The position numbers and the translations under genes are program-made. This document shows, piece after piece, positions 6,630-9,858 of a stretch of DNA of 9,858 bases. Location of the stretch: positions 1 to 9,858 of the forward strand of contig JANXLO010000491.1 of NCBI GenBank assembly GCA_025355115.1. Direction: 5' to 3'. The DNA comes from Chthonomonadaceae bacterium (GTDB taxonomy: Bacteria; Armatimonadota; Chthonomonadetes; Chthonomonadales; Chthonomonadaceae). Numbering within the stretch: position 1 is the first letter of the stretch; every line of letters starts with the position of its first letter. Under the pieces are notes generated by a model. The model was not told where the DNA came from and did no database searches. It worked only from the letters and a program-made list of their open reading frames with translations.

Positions 6630-8258
6630 ATGTTTTGGACACTGCTCGCCCTGCTTTTGTGGATCGTGCTGGGCGGCTTCATCTCCTACTACGGTGACCT
6701 GCAGGGACGTCGCTGGGGCAAAAAGCGCGTCTCCTGGTTCGGTATGCGTCCCAAGCACACAGCCATTCTGATCACCAGCCTGACAGGCGGGGTCATCGCC
6801 CTGCTCAGCGTCCTGACGCTCTTTCTCATTGTACCGCCCGTGCGTGATGTGCTGATCAGCGGAGAGGGCGCGATCCGGGAGAACAAGCATCTGATCGAAA
6901 AATCCCGTCAGGAGGAGATGACGACGGCACGGCAGCTTCGCGATGACATGAATCGGCTGCACTTCTACGAGGGACAGCTCCAGCAGACACGCGCACAGTT
7001 GGAGCCCCTGACGAAGCAGACGGCGCAGCTGAAGAGCCAGAATACCACGCTCACCGCCCGCAAAGCCGAGCTCCAGGCCCGGGCATCCCTCCTTGAGCGT
7101 CAGATGCTTCAACAGGAAGTACGCGTCCGCATCGCGCAGGCGAACATCAACCATCTGAAGCGACTTTCAGTAGTTCTGGAGACTGCAAACCAGAATGCGG
7201 CTCTGGTCAACAGCGACCTCGGCAAAGCGAACATCGTCCTGAGCCGCGAGAATGAAGCCTTCAAGCACACTAACAGCGACCTTCAGGCCGACATTCACGT
7301 GCTTGAAAAGACCAGGGGGGAGCTGACCGAGCAGACCAAAACTCTACAGGCGAGCTACAATGGAGTGAACGACGCCTATCACAAGCTGCTCGATGCCAAT
7401 ACGGAAGCGAGCCGCGCCCTTGATGCCGAGATCGCCGCCCTGAAACTCGAGCGAGACCAGATGACTCGGAAGCGCGACGAGCTCTACAGTCAGATCGCGG
7501 GCAACAGCAACGACTTCGCACAGACGTATCTCTCCCTGCGAAAGACTCGTCTAGCAGTCCGGGCGGGCGGGGAGCTTGCGCGTCTCATCGTCAGCCCGCA
7601 TGAGCGACAGGAGCGCGTCCGAGCGGACCTCAACGACCTGCTTGGGCGGGCCGCTCAGAAGGCGCGTGAGTACGGAGCGACACCTGGAGAGAATGGGCGA
7701 GAGGTCGCCATCATCACAAAGCAGTTGATGACAGCGGGAGGCATGGAGAACGCCAATGAAGCGGCCAGCCTCAGCGCACTGAGCGAAAACCTCACGGGCC
7801 TGGACCGTCCGGCGGTCGTTGTGGCCTACTCCGTCTACAATAGCCTCATGGGCGAGCCGACGCTCATAGAACTCAAGCCGCTTCCCATCTTGCCCGTCTA
7901 TGCGAAAGGGGAGACCATCGCCATGCGCCGCGTGGATGTACGGAGGGGCACGGACGAGGTGTTCGCGGACATCATGGAGTTCCTGCAGAAGGACGTGCGC
8001 GACGCCGCAATCGGCAAAGGCATTCGGCCGCGGATCGACCCGCAGACGGGTGTACCGGAGGTTGGCGTGGCCCCCTACAGCGACCTTTTCCGCGTCACCG
8101 AGCAGGTGCGCCGCATGGGAGGCTCGGTCAGGGTCTCCGCCTCCGCCCGTCGTGCCCTCACCTCCGCCGAAGCGCTCGATCTGGATCTGCGCGTGGAGCG
8201 TATCCCCAAGAATAGCCCAGACGATGCCCGACCCGACAGCCTCCGTTCTGGCAATTGA
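6630..8258 (+). CDS. DUF3084 membrane-anchored coiled-coil protein
   Basis: 542 residues, ATG at 6630 with AAGGGG nine bases upstream. Two membrane segments (about 2-20 and 45-68) bracket a short basic loop with the DUF3084 hallmark: GDLQGRRWGKKR (22-33), WFGMRPKHTAILIT (36-49). Residues about 80-295 are a long coiled coil rich in Gln, Glu, Leu and Arg (for example LEPLTKQTAQLKSQNTTL, LKLERDQMTRKRDELYSQI). The C-terminal 230 residues look globular and mixed alpha/beta (PAVVVAYSVYNSLMGEP, TLIELKPLPILPVYAKGE, DLFRVTEQVRRMGGSVRVS). Known: DUF3084 proteins occur in Cyanobacteria and some other diderms with no established function. Inferred: an inner-membrane scaffold or spacer for envelope processes, suggested by its position directly after lptF/G (30 bp gap). 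The side of the membrane holding the coiled coil is not decided by sequence alone. Confidence 0.87.
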   Translation: MFWTLLALLLWIVLGGFISYYGDLQGRRWGKKRVSWFGMRPKHTAILITSLTGGVIALLSVLTLFLIVPPVRDVLISGEGAIRENKHLIEKSRQEEMTTARQLRDDMNRLHFYEGQLQQTRAQLEPLTKQTAQLKSQNTTLTARKAELQARASLLERQMLQQEVRVRIAQANINHLKRLSVVLETANQNAALVNSDLGKANIVLSRENEAFKHTNSDLQADIHVLEKTRGELTEQTKTLQASYNGVNDAYHKLLDANTEASRALDAEIAALKLERDQMTRKRDELYSQIAGNSNDFAQTYLSLRKTRLAVRAGGELARLIVSPHERQERVRADLNDLLGRAAQKAREYGATPGENGREVAIITKQLMTAGGMENANEAASLSALSENLTGLDRPAVVVAYSVYNSLMGEPTLIELKPLPILPVYAKGETIAMRRVDVRRGTDEVFADIMEFLQKDVRDAAIGKGIRPRIDPQTGVPEVGVAPYSDLFRVTEQVRRMGGSVRVSASARRALTSAEALDLDLRVERIPKNSPDDARPDSLRSGN

Positions 8259-8637
8259 CCCCGGCAGCGCCAAATGTGGCATTGCGGTCGTTCAGCGCGA
8301 CGGCACGGTTCTTTTCCGAGCCGTCGTGCCCGCCGAGGTCGCCGCCGGCCGGGCAGGAGAGCTGGCCATCGAGCATAGCTCGTGCGCAATCGTGGTGGGC
8401 AACGGCACCGCCTCCAAGCCACTCCTGCTTCGCCTTCAGGCCGCCGGTCTCACTGCCCCCATCATCCCGATAGACGAATCGTACACCTCCGAGGCTGCCC
8501 GCGCCCGGTACCTCTCCGCGAACCCGCCGCGAGGCTGGGAGCGTCTCCTCCCGCGCAGCCTTCGCTCCCCCACAGTCCCCTACGACGACTATGTGGCCAT
8601 CATCTTGGCGGAGCGATACTGGCTGACCCAGACCTGA
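8224..8637 (+). CDS. YqgF/RuvX-like RNase H-fold nuclease
   Basis: The best start is ATG 8224, inside the 3' end of the DUF3084 gene (35-bp overlap). The longer upstream open frame, with Arg/Ser-rich composition, is only the shadow of that gene. The 137-residue product begins with the RNase H-fold first strand VLAIDPGSAKCGIAVV (D12 as the metal ligand). It continues with a buried strand CAIVVGNGT (54-62), then IPIDESYTSEAARARYL (D84/E85) and PYDDYVAIILAERYW (D121/D122). These match the usual YqgF/RuvC-like acidic positions and length (about 138-150). Known: YqgF matures the 5' end of 16S rRNA in E. coli; relatives resolve Holliday junctions. Inferred: a ribosome-maturation or structure-specific nuclease. 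It is the last gene of the cluster, ending five bases before the stop codon of the decayed kdpD fragment on the other strand. No terminator is visible after it. Confidence 0.82.
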   Translation: MPDPTASVLAIDPGSAKCGIAVVQRDGTVLFRAVVPAEVAAGRAGELAIEHSSCAIVVGNGTASKPLLLRLQAAGLTAPIIPIDESYTSEAARARYLSANPPRGWERLLPRSLRSPTVPYDDYVAIILAERYWLTQT

Positions 8638-8639
8638 AG

Positions 8640-8734
8640 GGTCAGGGCTCTTCGAAGGCGGCTACGAGAAGGATGTCCAGGGAGCGGAGGCTGGCGGTCA
8701 GGCGGTTGATGATGGAGCATTGCAGGAACTCCTG
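8640..8734. repeat. Direct repeat copy A (duplicate of kdpD 3' end)
   Basis: These 95 bases align without gaps to 9565-9659 (constant offset 925) with five differences, at 8655, 8662, 8678, 8719 and 8720, that is 90/95 identical. Similarity stops abruptly on both sides: on the left at the base beyond the kdpD stop codon, on the right at the end of a small palindrome (CAGGA-AC-TCCTG, 8723-8734). The two copies flank the small-protein/protease pair. Confidence 0.93.
8642..8734 (-). pseudogene. Decayed C-terminal fragment of kdpD
   Basis: Read on the - strand, this stretch encodes QEFLQCSIINRLTASLRS then LDILLVAAFEEP and a stop (TGA, complement of 8642-8644). It is the same frame and same end as the kdpD product at the right edge (QEFLHGSIINRLTASLRS, LDILLVTASEEP). 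Four of the five base differences change an amino acid (HG to QC, T to A, S to F) and one is silent. That is consistent with loss of selection on this copy, though numbers are small. There is no start and only 30 sense codons, so it cannot make a functional protein. It lies just after yqgF and marks the former kdpD/yqgF convergent junction. Confidence 0.8.
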
Positions 8735-8785
8735 ACGGCTCCAAAGCCAATTAGGCACCCCGGAGAGACGATTAAGTTATTCCGT

Positions 8786-9142
8786 TCATGGCAATGATTC
8801 TATCGTCAGGTTTCCTCCATCTATGACATCCAGCGTAACACGAAAGCCATAGAGGAGAGACATGCCGACAAGGCAACTTCCCTCCATTTCGATCACCAAA
8901 ATCGTGCGGGGTTGGTTGTCCCACCCGATGATCGCTCGATAGCAGTCTACATGCAAAATGTTGCCATCTGCCAGCGTAACCAGAGTGGGAGCGGCGAACG
9001 GCAGACCAAATCGTGCGATCATGTCGTGTGGCATAGTGAGATAGTCGGTGAATCCGGTATCCACTACGCCGGTGATGCTCTCTTCTTGGCCGCGACCAAA
9101 GAAAACACCCAACTGAATGACCGCTTCGCGATCCGCTGTCAC
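8786..9142 (-). CDS. Clan AA retropepsin-like aspartic protease
   Basis: A 118-residue, single-domain protein with the catalytic triad D28-T29-G30 in VVDTGFTDYLTMP. A flap-like segment TLADGNILHVDCY (56-68) follows, then the second hydrophobic-hydrophobic-Gly element LVGMSLLYGFRVTLDV (91-106). This is the half-pepsin layout expected to dimerise into one active site. No signal peptide or membrane segment is seen, so it is presumably cytoplasmic. The first canonical start is GTG (complement of 9140-9142). However, the six codons upstream read I-I-S-G-V-V and look like the missing first beta-strand of the family (MI-GVVT-REA, from memory), so translation may begin earlier at an ATC/ATA codon near 9152-9157. 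It follows the small partner gene after 8 nt and is probably co-translated with it. The substrate is unknown; a toxin-antitoxin-like or regulated-proteolysis role is speculation. Confidence 0.82.
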   Translation of the reverse strand: MTADREAVIQLGVFFGRGQEESITGVVDTGFTDYLTMPHDMIARFGLPFAAPTLVTLADGNILHVDCYRAIIGWDNQPRTILVIEMEGSCLVGMSLLYGFRVTLDVIDGGNLTIESLP

Positions 9143-9150
9143 GACTCCGC

Positions 9151-9423
9151 TTATGATGGCTGTAGCGCCACGACGTTGCTGCCGAGAACAGCGGAGCTCG
9201 GAAAGCCGATACGGAGAATATAGAGGGCAGGGTCTGTATGTTTCGCAGCTGCCCGCAGAAACGCGGTGACTTTGTCCCTGTCTATCTCATACTCACCTGT
9301 CTCGATGTTCAGGACAAGGAACTTGCCCCGATTTTGTGCCTCGACGCCACTGCGGATAAATTGGTCGTACATGCTCTGACCGCGCTGTTCAATCTCGGCG
9401 CTGCTGAAGCGTATATGCGGCAT
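9151..9423 (-). CDS. Small partner protein of the aspartic protease (unknown function)
   Basis: 90 residues, ATG at the complement of 9421-9423 with AAAGGAA about six bases upstream, so the start is well supported. The N-terminal half is helical and charged (SSAEIEQRGQSMYDQFIR), followed by a conserved-looking core NRGKFLVLNIETGEYEID (31-48). After a helix (KVTAFLRAAAK) it ends with LYILRIGFPSSAVLG (67-81). I recall similar small proteins (NRGKFL, IETGDYEID, RIGYPAAYRLGG-like ends) immediately upstream of clan AA proteases in Cyanobacteria and other bacteria, annotated as hypothetical. This is recollection, not a search. No DNA-binding motif is obvious. As the first gene of the pair it may be an inhibitor, adaptor or substrate of the protease; the IETGEYEID segment resembles the DNA-free half of antitoxin-like proteins only loosely. 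Confidence 0.78.
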   Translation of the reverse strand: MPHIRFSSAEIEQRGQSMYDQFIRSGVEAQNRGKFLVLNIETGEYEIDRDKVTAFLRAAAKHTDPALYILRIGFPSSAVLGSNVVALQPS

Positions 9424-9524
9424 AGTCGTTCCTTTCCCATATTATCAGGCATCTGAGCAAGCGAAGCAAATCAGGATTGTTTCGCGACAGACTAGGCCAA
9501 TCGGAGCATTTTCTCTACTTGCAA

Positions 9525-9555
9525 ATTGTACCCCATCCTCTCATCGCTCGATGAG
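9525..9555 (-). promoter_or_regulatory. Candidate promoter/operator ahead of the small-protein/protease pair
   Basis: On the - strand, TACAAT (complement of 9525-9530) would be a -10 about 100 bp before the small-protein ATG. I see no good -35 at the expected distance. Instead a near-perfect inverted repeat, CTCATCG-CT-CGATGAG (9540-9555), covers that position. The palindrome could be an operator replacing or masking the -35. A second -10-like GATAAT (complement of 9441-9446) lies too close to the ribosome site to be useful. Confidence 0.3.
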
Positions 9556-9564
9556 GACTTGGCT

Positions 9565-9659
9565 GGTCAGGGCTCTTCGGAGGCGGTTACGAGAAGGATG
9601 TCAAGGGAGCGGAGGCTGGCGGTCAGGCGGTTGATGATGGAGCCGTGCAGGAACTCCTG
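9565..9659. repeat. Direct repeat copy B (3' end of intact kdpD)
   Basis: This is the partner of the repeat at 8640-8734: 95 bp, no gaps, five mismatches. Here the sequence is the genuine end of the kdpD reading frame. Its right boundary is a perfect GCAGGA-AC-TCCTGC palindrome (9647-9660), one base longer on each arm than in copy A. Confidence 0.93.
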
Positions 9660-9858
9660 CCAACGAGTGCGATCGGAGTGGCCAATGATGATCTGGGTGA
9701 CGCGATTGTCGCGAGCGTACTGAATAAGCTGGGTGGCTACGTCCCCGGTGAGGGTCACGACGTGGATGTCCAGGCGGTCGGCGAGAGCGAAGTCGTTCTT
9801 CAGGATCTCCTTGTCCGTCTCGGTCAGGGGGCGACTCTCGACGAAGACCGCGACGATC
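9567..9858 (-). CDS. kdpD: KdpD-type protein, C-terminal universal-stress (USP) domain, 5' partial
   Basis: The frame is open from the right edge and ends at TGA (complement of 9567-9569). The visible 96 residues read as the KdpD USP-like domain: VAVFVESRPL, then DFALADRLDIHVVTLTGDVA, TQLIQYARDNRVTQIIIGHS, DRTRWQEFLHGSIINRL and DILLV. The IIIGHSDRTRWQEFL block corresponds to the ATP/phosphate-binding G-x-x-x-x-R-W segment of KdpD. In standard KdpD about 500 more residues follow (membrane segments, histidine kinase); here the protein stops directly after the USP domain. Known: short KdpD forms without a kinase exist in some Cyanobacteria and other bacteria. Inferred: part of a potassium-responsive kdp system lying to the right. 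An apparent GTG start at the complement of 9756-9758 is internal and not real. Confidence 0.8.
   Translation of the reverse strand, partial: IVAVFVESRPLTETDKEILKNDFALADRLDIHVVTLTGDVATQLIQYARDNRVTQIIIGHSDRTRWQEFLHGSIINRLTASLRSLDILLVTASEEP

Larger units (their letters stand above)
8735..9564. mobile_element. Putative accessory insertion carrying the small-protein/aspartic-protease pair
   Basis: This 830-bp segment lies between the two kdpD-end repeats and holds only the two - strand genes and their flanks. It contains no integrase, transposase or convincing terminal inverted repeats (only AGCCAA at 8745-8750 against TTGGCT at 9559-9564, too short to count). A sampled line (9241-9300) is about 53% GC, compared with about 63% in a line of lptB (5041-5100). 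Inferred: DNA acquired together with, or recombined at, the 3' end of kdpD. The mechanism is unknown, and a tandem duplication of kdpD's end is an alternative. Confidence 0.5.

Noticed and set aside
7900..8223. 108-codon N-terminal extension of the YqgF-like protein
   Set aside because: It lies inside the DUF3084 gene in another frame and is Arg/Ser/Cys-rich; the RNase H fold begins right after ATG 8224.
8382..8735. + strand open frame running through the yqgF end and repeat copy A, and its counterpart 9526-9723 in copy B
   Set aside because: Both are antisense to the kdpD frame, which has clear homology; they resemble each other only because the DNA is duplicated.
8735..9564. Insertion sequence with terminal inverted repeats
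   Set aside because: No transposase is present and the only inverted ends found are 6 bp (AGCCAA/TTGGCT).
1..9858. CRISPR array, tRNA or rRNA genes
   Set aside because: No regularly spaced short repeats, cloverleaf-like segments or rRNA-like stretches were seen by eye.

Overview
The window looks like chromosomal DNA of a diderm (Gram-negative-type), GC-rich bacterium. It carries lipopolysaccharide-transport genes (LptC, LptA, LptB and LptF/G homologues), so the cell should have an LPS-bearing outer membrane. A DUF3084 coiled-coil membrane protein beside a YqgF-type nuclease, and a KdpD that stops after its universal-stress (USP) domain, recall Cyanobacteria and Armatimonadota. An Armatimonadota-like host is my best guess, but this is inference from gene content and was not searched.

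Layout. (1) Positions 2-967: the 3' part of an exported protein with an STN-like domain and C-terminal zinc-ribbon motifs, closed by a strong hairpin terminator (998-1030). (2) Positions 1031-1564: about 530 bp without a credible gene. It holds potential RNA hairpins, three copies of an 8-mer (TTCACTCC or its complement) and a promoter-like TTTTCA-16-TACAAT. (3) Positions 1565-8637: seven tightly packed + strand genes, probably one operon: rlmN, lptC-like lipoprotein, lptA-like, lptB, lptF/G, DUF3084 protein, yqgF-like. Most junctions overlap or are very short. Start codons include GTG and TTG, and two starts predicted by the longest open frames are corrected here (lptF/G to 5451, yqgF to 8224).

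(4) Positions 8638-9564: an accessory insertion on the - strand. A small partner protein (9151-9423) is followed 8 nt later by a retropepsin-like clan AA aspartic protease (8786-9142). (5) Position 9567 to the right edge: the C-terminal end of a short KdpD, - strand. The last 95 bp of kdpD (9565-9659) are repeated at 8640-8734 with 5 mismatches, so the protease pair sits between an intact kdpD 3' end and a decayed in-frame copy of it. The ancestral arrangement was most likely yqgF and kdpD facing each other end to end, with the pair added later.

How the genes work together: LptB (ATPase) and LptF/G (permease) would extract LPS from the inner membrane, and the LptC-like lipoprotein and LptA-like periplasmic protein would carry it outward. 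DUF3084 is a membrane-anchored coiled-coil protein of unknown job, placed where an envelope role is plausible. RlmN and YqgF are RNA-maturation enzymes that bracket the set. The most interesting parts are the small-protein/aspartic-protease pair with its kdpD-derived flanking repeats, and the exported zinc-ribbon protein.
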